Source: an uncultured Methanobrevibacter sp.
GTDB taxonomy: Archaea > Methanobacteriota > Methanobacteria > Methanobacteriales > Methanobacteriaceae
Assembly (NCBI GenBank): GCA_902783085.1
Contig: CACZPT010000185.1
Coordinates: forward strand, 1 to 22,393
DNA length: 22,393 nt
Direction: 5' to 3'
This document shows, in pieces, positions 14,719 through 22,172 of the stretch. Under the pieces are notes generated by a model. It worked only from the letters and a program-made list of their open reading frames with translations. It made no database searches and was not told the origin of the DNA. Made by a program: the position numbers and the translations under genes. Position 1 is the first letter of the stretch; the number at the start of each line of letters is the position of its first letter.

Positions 14719-14728
14719 TTTTATATTA
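14719..14728 (+). promoter_or_regulatory. TATA box of the DUF366-queD-queE operon
   Basis: TTTATATTAA centres about 26 bases before the ATG at 14750. Transcription would therefore begin at or within a few bases of the start codon. No GGAG-type ribosome binding site is present upstream, so the mRNA is probably leaderless. Confidence 0.4.
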
Positions 14729-14749
14729 AATTATAACTAATGTTAATTC

Positions 14750-15331
14750 ATGAATATTACTCATAGACATGTTGAAGATATTTTTGAATATGATGGTAGT
14801 CAAATTAATCCATCATGGGCATTTAATGAATTTGGAATTTATGGTTCTTCAATCGTTACTTGGATAGGTCCTGTAAATATTACTCCAAATAATTTGAAGG
14901 ATTTTGCTGATGTTGGTCTTGAAATTAAATCAAATGCGATGGTTAATTTTATTTGTGAGTTTTTTGATCAACAACCAACTAATATGAGAATAGCTTATCT
15001 CCGCCAAAGATTGCTTGTAATGATATTTAGGGAGATATTATTTGAAAAAGGTGTTATTACAACTCGTGAAGGTGATGATATTTTTGTTGATGAAAGAAAA
15101 TTAAGTATTTCAATAGCTAGTATCTCACTTAACTCTTCTAAGATTCATTTTGCTCTTAATTTAGAAGATAAAGGAACTCCAAATGATGTTGAAACTATTG
15201 GTTTATATGATATTGGAGATGTCTTCAATGAAAATAATTTAAAAGATTTAATCTTTGAAGTTGTTAATCGTTTTATCGACGAATTAGAAACTATTGAGAA
15301 AGATATTAGTAAAACTAAGGTGTTATTATGA
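14750..15331 (+). CDS. DUF366/COG2029-like protein, probably linked to 7-deazapurine synthesis
   Basis: This 193-residue soluble protein resembles the archaeal DUF366 family, with the blocks YDGSQINPSWAFNEFGI (near 14-30), AYLRQRLLVMIFREIL, EGDDIFVDERKLSISIAS and IHFALNL. The family has no settled function as far as I know. It leads an operon with queD and queE (ATGA overlap with queD), which suggests a role in making preQ0 or in archaeosine tRNA modification. Conserved acidic and basic residues such as those in GDD and ERKLS could form an active site. It appears to be translated from a leaderless mRNA. Confidence 0.7.
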   Translation: MNITHRHVEDIFEYDGSQINPSWAFNEFGIYGSSIVTWIGPVNITPNNLKDFADVGLEIKSNAMVNFICEFFDQQPTNMRIAYLRQRLLVMIFREILFEKGVITTREGDDIFVDERKLSISIASISLNSSKIHFALNLEDKGTPNDVETIGLYDIGDVFNENNLKDLIFEVVNRFIDELETIEKDISKTKVLL

Positions 15332-15849
15332 AAATTTTAATTAATGGTATTCAATCAAATTTAAGATTCTCATCTGCTCATATAATCCCTGGACATAAAT
15401 CCTGCGGGTTTATCCATGGTCATTCATATTTTGTGGATGTTGAGATTGAAGGTGAGAGAACTGGAGATTTTGACTTTGTTGTTGATTTTAATGATGTTAA
15501 AAAATATACTAAAGCCATTTGTGATGAACTTGATCACAGATTTTTACTTCCAGTTTATAATGATTTAATTGATATTAAAGATTTTGATATTAAAAAAGAT
15601 TCAATATTTGATTTAAAAAATCAAAAATCTGTTTACTTTAAAATTGGAGGTAAAGGTTATTCTATACCTTCTGTTGACTGTGTATTTTTACCACTTCCTT
15701 ATTCATCAGCTGAAGAATTAGCTAAATTCTTTGCAGAAACTTTAGCTAAAAAATTATCTGAAAGTTATGATAATTTGGATTATATTTCTGTTTGTGTTAA
15801 TGAAGGAATTGGTCAAGGAGCTCAATTTTCAAAGAATTTTGTGGAATAA
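15328..15849 (+). CDS. queD: 6-carboxytetrahydropterin synthase QueD (PTPS family)
   Basis: This 173-residue protein has the pterin synthase fold marks: FSSAHIIPGH with zinc ligand H18, then CGFIHGHSY with C26 and zinc ligands H30 and H32, then DELDHRF (D69, H70) and a C-terminal glutamate E159 in VCVNEGIGQG. The CxxxHGH spacing is that of QueD. It would turn dihydroneopterin triphosphate into 6-carboxy-tetrahydropterin on the way to preQ0. An extra segment of about 40 residues (about 80-120), absent from short bacterial QueD, is present. It overlaps the gene before it, with AAGGTG as ribosome binding site. Confidence 0.9.
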   Translation: MKILINGIQSNLRFSSAHIIPGHKSCGFIHGHSYFVDVEIEGERTGDFDFVVDFNDVKKYTKAICDELDHRFLLPVYNDLIDIKDFDIKKDSIFDLKNQKSVYFKIGGKGYSIPSVDCVFLPLPYSSAEELAKFFAETLAKKLSESYDNLDYISVCVNEGIGQGAQFSKNFVE

Positions 15850-15851
15850 TT

Positions 15852-16550
15852 ATGAAAGCTCCAATAATTGAAATATTTTCATCTCTTCAAGGTGAAGGTT
15901 TATTAATAGGTAAAAGACAAATTTTTGTTCGATTTGCAGGTTGTAATTTAAACTGTAATTATTGTGATACAAAAAATAGTATTTCACAGGATTCTGGTAA
16001 ATTAATGACACCAGAAGAAGTAATCTCAGAAATTAATAAAATTTTAACTCCTGATTGTAATACTATCTCTTTTACTGGTGGTGAACCTACATTATATCCG
16101 GAGTTTATAAATGAAGTTTCTAAGCTCACTGATTTGAATATAATGCTTGAGACAAATGGGACTCTTCCCCACAATATTAATTTAATTGATAAATTAGATA
16201 TTGTTTCACTTGATATTAAGCTACCTGAACACTTTGATGGGAATTTTAAAGAAAATATTTTTTTAAATGAAATTAAATCACTAAATTTATTAATAAAAAA
16301 ATGTATAAATGTATATTGTAAAGTAGTTATAGTACCCAGTTTAAAAATAGAATCATTTGAAGAGGTAATTAAAAAATTATCAAAAAATATTGAAAATGAG
16401 AATAATCTTCAAGTTATTATACAACCATCAAGTCCACTAAATGATTGGCACAATCTTAGTTCTAGATTATTTGCTTATTCAGAACTTGCTGGTAAATATT
16501 TTGAAGTTTCCACCATTCCTCAGATTCATAAAATTTTGAACATTGAATAA
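15852..16550 (+). CDS. queE: 7-carboxy-7-deazaguanine synthase QueE (radical SAM)
   Basis: This 232-residue radical SAM enzyme has the start IEIFSSLQGEG and the cluster motif CNLNCNYCDT (C31, C35, C38), followed by TGGEPT (75-80). These are the marks of QueE, which contracts the pterin ring of 6-carboxy-tetrahydropterin to 7-carboxy-7-deazaguanine. In archaea the product leads through preQ0 to archaeosine at position 15 of tRNA. It starts two bases after queD with only a weak ribosome binding site, so it is probably translated by coupling. A later QueC step must be encoded elsewhere. Confidence 0.93.
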   Translation: MKAPIIEIFSSLQGEGLLIGKRQIFVRFAGCNLNCNYCDTKNSISQDSGKLMTPEEVISEINKILTPDCNTISFTGGEPTLYPEFINEVSKLTDLNIMLETNGTLPHNINLIDKLDIVSLDIKLPEHFDGNFKENIFLNEIKSLNLLIKKCINVYCKVVIVPSLKIESFEEVIKKLSKNIENENNLQVIIQPSSPLNDWHNLSSRLFAYSELAGKYFEVSTIPQIHKILNIE

Positions 16551-16594
16551 TGGTTTTATTTTAGTGGCGTGTAATTATATTAAGAGGTGTATAT

Positions 16595-17536
16595 ATGAAA
16601 GAAAAAACATCCATTAGCTTAAGAAAATCTATGAATAGAGGCTCAATCGAGCATGAAAGTAAAGTTCATGATAAAGTTGGAGAAATCATGACAATAGCAA
16701 CAAAAGACGTAATATCTATCCCTCCAACTAAAAGTATTAAAGATACTGCTAAAGTAATGATGGAACATGAATTTAGAAGATTACCAATCACTGATCCAGG
16801 ATCTGGAAAAGTTTTAGGTATTGTTACAGTAATGGATATATTAGATTTCTTTGGTGGAGGAAATAAATTTAACATTATTGAGAAAAAATATGAAGATAAC
16901 TTTTTAGCAGCTATCAATGAGCCAGTACGTGAAATCATGTCTCGTGATGTCATATGTTTATCTAAAAAATCTTCTATTAATGATGTTATTGATGTAATGC
17001 TTACAAATCAAATAGGTGCAATTCCAATTTTGGATGCTGATGAAAAACTCATTGCTATTGTAACTGAAAGGGATATTGCATTATCACTTGCAGATTCATT
17101 AGATGATAAAACTGCACAAGATTATATGAGTACAAAAGTTTTCACAACTACTCCTGGAACTCCAATTGAAAGTGCATGTAAAATCATGGTTAGAAATGGT
17201 TTAAGAAGAATTCCTATTGTTGGTGGTGAAGCAGATATTTCTAAAGCAGCTAAAAAATTATTAGGTATTGCAACATCAACTGATATTATTCGTTTCTTAA
17301 ATACAAAAGATTTATTCGATAATTTAAACTCAAACGCAGCTAGTGAAGTATTAGAAACCAAATTATCTGATATTATGGTTAAAGATGCTGTTGTTGTTGA
17401 ACCTACTGATAAAATTTCTGAATTGTGTGAATTATTCAAAGTAAGTAATATTGGTGGTGTACCGGTAATTAAAGATGATGTTGTAATTGGAATTATAACA
17501 GAAAGAGATATTTTAAGAGCTGTTAAAAACTTATAA
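16595..17536 (+). CDS. four-CBS-domain protein
   Basis: This 313-residue soluble protein consists of four CBS domains, at about residues 28-88, 110-168, 175-237 and 257-313, each opening with a (E/D)IM or DYM motif and closing with an IVTxxDI-like strand. Paired CBS domains (Bateman modules) usually bind adenosyl compounds such as AMP, ATP or SAM and change the activity of a partner. No enzyme domain is attached. A lysine-rich N-terminal stretch of 27 residues precedes the first domain. GAGGTG (16584-16589) is the ribosome binding site. The partner is unknown. Confidence 0.88.
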   Translation: MKEKTSISLRKSMNRGSIEHESKVHDKVGEIMTIATKDVISIPPTKSIKDTAKVMMEHEFRRLPITDPGSGKVLGIVTVMDILDFFGGGNKFNIIEKKYEDNFLAAINEPVREIMSRDVICLSKKSSINDVIDVMLTNQIGAIPILDADEKLIAIVTERDIALSLADSLDDKTAQDYMSTKVFTTTPGTPIESACKIMVRNGLRRIPIVGGEADISKAAKKLLGIATSTDIIRFLNTKDLFDNLNSNAASEVLETKLSDIMVKDAVVVEPTDKISELCELFKVSNIGGVPVIKDDVVIGIITERDILRAVKNL

Positions 17537-17551
17537 AATGGGGGATATGGC

Positions 17552-18352
17552 ATGCAAATTAAAAATTTAATGTCTACAGCATTAATTACTATTGATAAAG
17601 ATCAAAGTCTTGCAGATGCATTAAAATTACTTAGGAAAAATAAGGTTTCTCGTTTGCCTGTTCTTAATAATAAAGAACTTGTGGGTATTGTCTCAGAAAG
17701 GGACATTGCTAACAAGCTAGGTTCTTCAAAATATGAAAGTATGCCTGCATCAAGACTTCATGTTTCTTCTGTAATGGTTAAAGATATTATCTCAGTCCCT
17801 CAAACAATGCTTTTAGATGAAGTAGCATCAATCATGCTTGAAAATGGAATTGGATCAGTACCTATATTGAATGATGGTGAAATGGTTGGTATTGTCTCCA
17901 AAGCAGATTTTGTAACTCTTGCTGTTGATGGTGAATATGAGAAAATCTTTGTAAAAGATTTAATGTCTAAAGAAGTAATATCTATTTCTCCATATGAAAG
18001 ACTTGTACATGCAAGAAGAGTTATTATTGACGAAAATGTTGGAAGATTACCAGTAATTGATGATGAACGTCTTATTGGTATAATTACTTCTAAAGATTTA
18101 ATGAGGGCATTTATAGACTTTAGGAAATGTGTTCCTGAGAAGTATCAAAAAGCTCAGATTAAAGAAGTACTGGTTGAAGATATCATGTCATCAAATCCTA
18201 CTTATGCTACCCTTGACATGCCTATTTCTGAGGTAGCTGAAGTTATGATTGATACTGGTTATAATGGTTTGCCGGTTATTGATGAGGGTAAAGTTGTTGG
18301 AATTATAACCCAGACAGATATTTTGAAACTAGTTCAAAAATTAGAAGAATAG
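17552..18352 (+). CDS. second four-CBS-domain protein
   Basis: This 266-residue protein is likewise built of four CBS domains, at about residues 1-58, 70-128, 132-192 and 205-266, with openings KNLMS, SSVMV, KDLMS and EDIMS. It is related to the gene before it, from which it is separated by 15 bases holding GGGGGA (17540-17545), so the two form an operon and probably arose by duplication. It lacks the basic N-terminal leader of its neighbour. Ligand and target are unknown; binding of adenine nucleotides is the family expectation. Confidence 0.88.
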   Translation: MQIKNLMSTALITIDKDQSLADALKLLRKNKVSRLPVLNNKELVGIVSERDIANKLGSSKYESMPASRLHVSSVMVKDIISVPQTMLLDEVASIMLENGIGSVPILNDGEMVGIVSKADFVTLAVDGEYEKIFVKDLMSKEVISISPYERLVHARRVIIDENVGRLPVIDDERLIGIITSKDLMRAFIDFRKCVPEKYQKAQIKEVLVEDIMSSNPTYATLDMPISEVAEVMIDTGYNGLPVIDEGKVVGIITQTDILKLVQKLEE

Positions 18353-18354
18353 TG

Positions 18355-18371
18355 TAGCTATTATATAGCTA
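18355..18371 (+). terminator. hairpin after the CBS operon, overlapping the pheA promoter
   Basis: TAGCTAT-TAT-ATAGCTA forms a 7-bp stem with a three-base loop two bases after the CBS gene stop, followed by a run of seven T at 18383-18389. It could end the CBS transcript. TATATAG (18362-18368) within it is also the best TATA box for pheA. Confidence 0.4.
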
Positions 18372-18400
18372 TACTTTAAAACTTTTTTTGATGATTTTTT

Positions 18401-19204
18401 ATGAATTTAATTTCTTTTTTAGGTCCTAAAGGGACTTTTACTCATGAAGCAGCAGAAATGTTGGGGGATAATTTGGTACCATTTTGTACAATTCCCGCAG
18501 TTTTGGAAAGTGTTGCTTTAGGTGAATGTGATTTGGGAGTTGTCCCTATAGAAAATTCTATTGAAGGTCCTGTTGGTATTACACTTGATTCTTTAGCACA
18601 TAAATTTGATTTAAAAATATTTGGGGAAATTGTTATTCCAATTAATCAAAATCTTGTTGTTAATAAAGGTTCAAAAATAGAAGATATTGAAGATGTTTAT
18701 TCTCATGAACAGGCTATTGCTCAGTGTCGGGAATTTATAAATAAACATAATATTCAACCACATTATTCTGTTAGTACTGCACGTGCGGCTAAAAGTATTA
18801 TTGGTGATTCATCCAAAGCTGCTATAGCTAATTCAAAAACTGTTGAATTATATGACTTAGAAATTTTAGAATCTAATATTCAGGATATTAATAATAATGA
18901 AACCCGTTTTATTATTGTATCTAATGAGGATGCTCGTCCCACTGGTAATGATAAAACTTCCATTATTTTTTCAATATATGAGGATAGGCCAGGTTCTTTA
19001 TATAATATATTGGGTATTTTTGAAAAGAATAATATCAACCTTACTAAAATTGAATCTAGGCCATCTAAGGCGGGTTTAGGTAAATATCTGTTTTTTGTTG
19101 ATTTTTATGGTCATAAAGATGAAGAATTGATAAAAAATATCATTGATGAAATTGCTGATAATAGTTATTTTCTAAAAGTTTTGGGTTCTTATCCAGAATT
19201 TTAA
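18401..19204 (+). CDS. pheA: prephenate dehydratase with ACT domain
   Basis: This 267-residue enzyme turns prephenate into phenylpyruvate, the committed step to phenylalanine. The catalytic domain (about 1-180) has FLGPKGTFTHEAA, VPIENSIEGPVG and the catalytic TRF at 168-170. The ACT domain (about 186-265) has DRPGSLYNIL and ESRP (218-221), the phenylalanine-binding motif, so feedback inhibition by phenylalanine is likely. There is no chorismate mutase part, as is usual in methanogens. No ribosome binding site is seen, and the likely TATA box is only about 35 bases upstream, so the leader is very short. Confidence 0.95.
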   Translation: MNLISFLGPKGTFTHEAAEMLGDNLVPFCTIPAVLESVALGECDLGVVPIENSIEGPVGITLDSLAHKFDLKIFGEIVIPINQNLVVNKGSKIEDIEDVYSHEQAIAQCREFINKHNIQPHYSVSTARAAKSIIGDSSKAAIANSKTVELYDLEILESNIQDINNNETRFIIVSNEDARPTGNDKTSIIFSIYEDRPGSLYNILGIFEKNNINLTKIESRPSKAGLGKYLFFVDFYGHKDEELIKNIIDEIADNSYFLKVLGSYPEF

Positions 19205-19278
19205 ATATTTTTTAAAGTAAAGTATAAATTATTGTTTACATAAATTTATAGTTATATAAATTCATGGAGGTAGGTTAC

Positions 19279-19938
19279 ATGTCTAATGATAAAGAAAAAC
19301 TTCTATCCATCATGGCAAGTTTGGAATCTGATTATAATCATGGGAAAATTTCTAAAGAAAAATACCTATATTTTAGATCTAAATATGAAGATAAACTTAA
19401 TGCATTAGATGCTAGAGAAGCAACTAGTAGGATAAGATCTATGCAAGGTAAGCCTAGTAATGATTCTAAACAACCTAAAAAACCTGCCAAGTATGATAAA
19501 AAAGAAGAACAGGATTTAGTTCAAAAATATATTATTAATCCAAAAAAAGGAGATAAAAAATTAAAAGAACGCACTCCTATGGATTCAGGCACATTTAAAC
19601 TAGTAGCTATTTTAGTTTTAGCTGTTGGTTTCACTTTTGGTGCGGCTGTAGGTGTATTCAATTTTGATTTTGAATCCCTTTCAGATGCAAATGCTGTAGC
19701 TATTGTTACAGATACTGCATTCCCTGATGTTGCAGATATTCAAGTAAATAATACTGTTACTAATACATCCACTACGGATGTTGCAGGTGGTTATGTAGAA
19801 ACTGTTCAAGACACGTCCGGATCTAGTTCTCAAGGTTCTTCCAGTTATACTCCTTCGGAACCTACTCCCGCTCCTAGTACTGGTGGTGGCGGAGAAAGTC
19901 CAGAATCCGGCTCATCTAGTGAGCAACCTGCTGGTTGA
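19279..19938 (+). CDS. single-pass membrane protein with Ser/Thr/Gly-rich outer tail
   Basis: This protein of about 219 residues has three parts. A charged N-terminal region (about 1-95) begins with a SHOCT-like helix pair (LLSIMASLESDYNHGKISKE). One membrane helix follows (about 105-125). The outer tail is rich in Thr, Ser, Pro and Gly (about 150-219) and ends in a low-complexity stretch. The start is ATG 19279, seven bases after GGAGGT (19266-19271); an in-frame ATG at 19264 would place that site inside the gene. Such tails often thread a pseudomurein wall. Function unknown. Confidence 0.7.
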   Translation: MSNDKEKLLSIMASLESDYNHGKISKEKYLYFRSKYEDKLNALDAREATSRIRSMQGKPSNDSKQPKKPAKYDKKEEQDLVQKYIINPKKGDKKLKERTPMDSGTFKLVAILVLAVGFTFGAAVGVFNFDFESLSDANAVAIVTDTAFPDVADIQVNNTVTNTSTTDVAGGYVETVQDTSGSSSQGSSSYTPSEPTPAPSTGGGGESPESGSSSEQPAG

Positions 19939-19954
19939 TTAATTTGGTGAAGTT

Positions 19955-20512
19955 ATGAAAATTACAAAGATAGGAATTGCAATAATAGTTATTGCAATAT
20001 TGGTTTTTGGTTTTATTATAGTTAATAATGTTCAATTCAACAATAATTCTAGCAATGAAACTGTTACTATGCAAACTATATCTAAATGTGGGGTAACTAT
20101 TAATTATCCATCTAATTGGGTATATTCACAAGCTACTTCAAATGATTCTGTTATAGCTATTTCAAAACAGAATCAAATTGATGGTTTGGAAGTTGGTCAA
20201 GTTAATATTAATGTTGAACGCAGAGAATTTACAGGAGATTTTGCAAACTTTGTAAATAAATCTTATAATAATCTTCAAGCAGATCCTGCTTATAATATGG
20301 TCTCATCAGGCGAAGTTGATTTTAATGGTGAAACAGCTCTACAGTATATTTATACTTCCAACTCAACTGGTGGTGTCATTAGAGAACACAAAGCAATATG
20401 GGTTGAAAGAGGCAATAATGCTTATGTTATATTGTATAGTGCACCTATAGATAGATTTGATGGGAATTTGGATGCTGCAGATTATATAATTAGTCATATT
20501 ATAATTAACTAA
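19955..20512 (+). CDS. membrane-anchored PsbP-like protein
   Basis: This 185-residue protein has an N-terminal membrane anchor (about 5-24) without a clear cleavage site and an outer domain. The domain (about 40-185) contains CGVTINYPSNWVYS, a block of beta strands with NVERREFTGDFANFVN, and a final AIWVERGNNAYVILYSAP, a pattern seen in PsbP-like domains of methanogen surface proteins. It follows the previous surface protein by 16 bases with GGTGA as ribosome binding site, so the two are probably made together. A role in ligand binding at the cell surface is only a guess. Confidence 0.65.
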   Translation: MKITKIGIAIIVIAILVFGFIIVNNVQFNNNSSNETVTMQTISKCGVTINYPSNWVYSQATSNDSVIAISKQNQIDGLEVGQVNINVERREFTGDFANFVNKSYNNLQADPAYNMVSSGEVDFNGETALQYIYTSNSTGGVIREHKAIWVERGNNAYVILYSAPIDRFDGNLDAADYIISHIIIN

Positions 20513-20513
20513 T

Positions 20514-20532
20514 TATTTTTTTTATTTTTTTT
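20514..20532 (+). terminator. T-rich tract after the PsbP-like gene
   Basis: Two runs of eight T lie just after the stop codon at 20512 and just before the ribosome binding site of coaC. They may end the surface-protein transcript, which would require coaC to have a promoter within or before this tract. Confidence 0.35.
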
Positions 20533-20544
20533 GAGGTATATTTA

Positions 20545-21054
20545 ATGATTGTATTATGTGTTACTGGTAGTGTTGCTGCTAGTGAATCAATTAAATTAGC
20601 AAGAGAATTTAAAAGGCAAGGAATTGATGTTAAATGTTTTATGAGTGAAGCTGCATGTGATATAATCCATCCGAATTCCATGGAATTTGCAACGGGCAGA
20701 GAAGTTGTAACAAAGTTGACTGGTGATATTGAACATGTTAAGTACTCTAAGGAGGATTTAATTCTTGTTGCTCCGGCAACTGCTAATACAATAAGCAAAT
20801 TTGCACATAAAATAGCTGATAATCCTATTTCAACCTTATTAATTACTGCATATGGTCATAATACTCCGATTTTATTTGTCCCATCTATGCATGATTCAAT
20901 GTTTAAAGCTATTGGAGAGAATATTGAAAAAATTAAAGATGAAGGTTCTGCAACTTTTATTAATCCAAAAAGGGCAGAAGGAAAAGCTAAATTTCCAAAT
21001 AAGGATGATATTGTTTTAGAATCTTTAAGATGTATTAATTTGAATAAGAAGTGA
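20545..21054 (+). CDS. coaC: phosphopantothenoylcysteine decarboxylase, separate CoaC
   Basis: This 169-residue flavoprotein removes CO2 from phosphopantothenoylcysteine in coenzyme A synthesis. It has the FMN-binding start VLCVTGSVAASESIKLAR, the likely catalytic histidine H64 (IEHVKYS), the PASANT-like APATANTISK (76-85), and the archaeal EGKAKFP block near the end. Most archaea and bacteria carry this domain fused to CoaB as one protein of about 400 residues. Here it ends at a natural domain boundary and overlaps coaB by four bases. GAGGT (20533-20537) is the ribosome binding site. Confidence 0.88.
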   Translation: MIVLCVTGSVAASESIKLAREFKRQGIDVKCFMSEAACDIIHPNSMEFATGREVVTKLTGDIEHVKYSKEDLILVAPATANTISKFAHKIADNPISTLLITAYGHNTPILFVPSMHDSMFKAIGENIEKIKDEGSATFINPKRAEGKAKFPNKDDIVLESLRCINLNKK

Positions 21055-21710
21055 TTATTATTCTAAACAAAAGAGTTTTAATTAGTTTGGGTGGGACTTT
21101 TGAGCCCATTGATTCAGTTAGGGGTATTACTAATAAATCTTCTGGAAAAATGGGTTTGGCTCTTGCAAAACAAGCTTATATACTGGGAGCTGATGTTACT
21201 TTAGTTGTAGCTCATGTCAGTGTTGAAATTCCTTCAATTTTTGATATTGTTCATGTTGAAACAAGTAGTGAAATGAATAATGTTATTTGTGATATAGTTT
21301 CTGATTTTGATATATTTATTTCAACAGCTGCAGTTTCAGATTTTGAAGTTGTAGGAAGTAAAAATAAAAAAATTGATTCTAATTCATCTCTTTCTATTAA
21401 TTTAAAACCAACTACTAAAATTATTAGACAAATTAAAAAATTCAATCCGAATATTTTTTTAGTAGGATTTAAAGCTGAATTCAATGTTTCTCATGAAGAG
21501 ATGGTATCTTGCGCTAAAAAACAAATTAATGATGCGGATACTGATTTAGTTGTGGTAAATGATATTTCAAAAGATGGTTGTAATTTTGGATCGGATAATA
21601 ATGAAGTTTTGCTTGTTGACAGGGATGTGGTATCACTTCCATTTAATACTAAAGATGAAATTGCTAAAAATATTATAAATATCATTTCTGAAAAGATTTC
21701 ATGTAGATAA
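21051..21710 (+). CDS. coaB: phosphopantothenate-cysteine ligase, separate CoaB, GTG start
   Basis: This 219-residue protein joins cysteine to phosphopantothenate. It has the nucleotide-binding start NKRVLISLGGTFEPIDSVRG, then TNKSSGKMG, STAAVSDF, LKPTTKII and VGFKAEF, all marks of CoaB. In this frame a TAA at 21045-21047 blocks any earlier start, so GTG 21051, which overlaps the coaC stop as GTGA, is the only sensible start. There is no strong ribosome binding site, so it is probably made by reinitiation after coaC. A single-base frameshift in an originally fused gene is the alternative. Confidence 0.88.
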   Translation: MIIILNKRVLISLGGTFEPIDSVRGITNKSSGKMGLALAKQAYILGADVTLVVAHVSVEIPSIFDIVHVETSSEMNNVICDIVSDFDIFISTAAVSDFEVVGSKNKKIDSNSSLSINLKPTTKIIRQIKKFNPNIFLVGFKAEFNVSHEEMVSCAKKQINDADTDLVVVNDISKDGCNFGSDNNEVLLVDRDVVSLPFNTKDEIAKNIINIISEKISCR

Positions 21711-21727
21711 TACTGATGACTTTAACC

Positions 21728-21734
21728 TTTTTTT
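21728..21734 (+). terminator. T run after coaB
   Basis: Seven T residues begin 18 bases after the coaB stop, matching the usual archaeal termination signal. Confidence 0.4.
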
Positions 21735-21739
21735 CAATG

Positions 21740-21810
21740 TTCGTATATAATTATTTATTTTTCGAATAATTATTTTAATTTTATACGAATAACTATTAAT
21801 TTATTCGTAT
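21740..21810. repeat. cluster of TTCGTAT-type inverted repeats
   Basis: TTCGTATA (21740-21747) and TATACGAA (21782-21789) are inverted copies. Inside them ATAATTATT (21747-21755) and AATAATTAT (21765-21773) form another pair. ATACGAATAA (21783-21792) and TTATTCGTAT (21801-21810) form a 10-bp stem with an eight-base loop. A related TTCGAATAA is at 21761-21769 and another TTCGTATAAT at 21929-21938. CG-containing words are rare in this AT-rich DNA, so the recurrence is notable. The copies could be binding sites for a regulator. Confidence 0.5.
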
Positions 21811-22075
21811 CAAAAATTAATATAATGGGTGGATTTTTTCATTTTAAATTTTGATAAGTGAATTTTGATTATAATAAATGGGTTGTTTGTTTGTTATTTC
21901 AAAAACTTAATTTTTAAAATTACTAATTTTCGTATAATGTTGTAGTAATCAACTTAATTTTAATATTGCTTTTTTAATTTATAATTTATGAAATAACATC
22001 ACTTTTCAGTAATACTTTTTTGATAAAAAAACAGTATTTTTAAGTAAAAATTAAAATTCGTTAAAATGAGTTTTT
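21811..22075. other. gene-free AT-rich stretch
   Basis: No open frame of useful length and no RNA gene is visible. Apart from the TTCGTATAAT copy at 21929-21938 and a weak A/T-only hairpin around 22010-22040, nothing stands out. Confidence 0.4.
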
Positions 22076-22172
22076 AAATAAAATAAGTTCACACCTTTAG
22101 GTTTTAATTAAATGAAGTGATTAGTAGAGTGAATCAACCTAAAGGGTAATTTAGTGAACTTTTATTTTATTT
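22076..22172 (+). repeat. 97-bp interrupted inverted repeat, candidate structured RNA
   Basis: Three paired blocks nest in order. AAATAAAAT (22076-22084) pairs with ATTTTATTT (22164-22172). AAGTTCAC (22085-22092) pairs with GTGAACTT (22154-22161) after a two-base bulge. CCTTTAGGTT (22094-22103) pairs with AACCTAAAGG (22136-22145) around a 32-base apical loop, with eight unpaired bases on the right side (22146-22153). All pairs are exact. T-rich sequence follows at about 22190-22200. It matches no RNA family I know; it might instead be a small mobile hairpin element. The strand is not determined by the sequence. Confidence 0.45.

Noticed and set aside
16595..18352. IMP dehydrogenase fragments
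   Set aside because: CBS domains alone are often misnamed this way; no catalytic barrel is present in either protein.
22076..22172. tRNA or CRISPR repeat
   Set aside because: The stems do not fold as a cloverleaf, no T-arm consensus is present, and there is only one copy.
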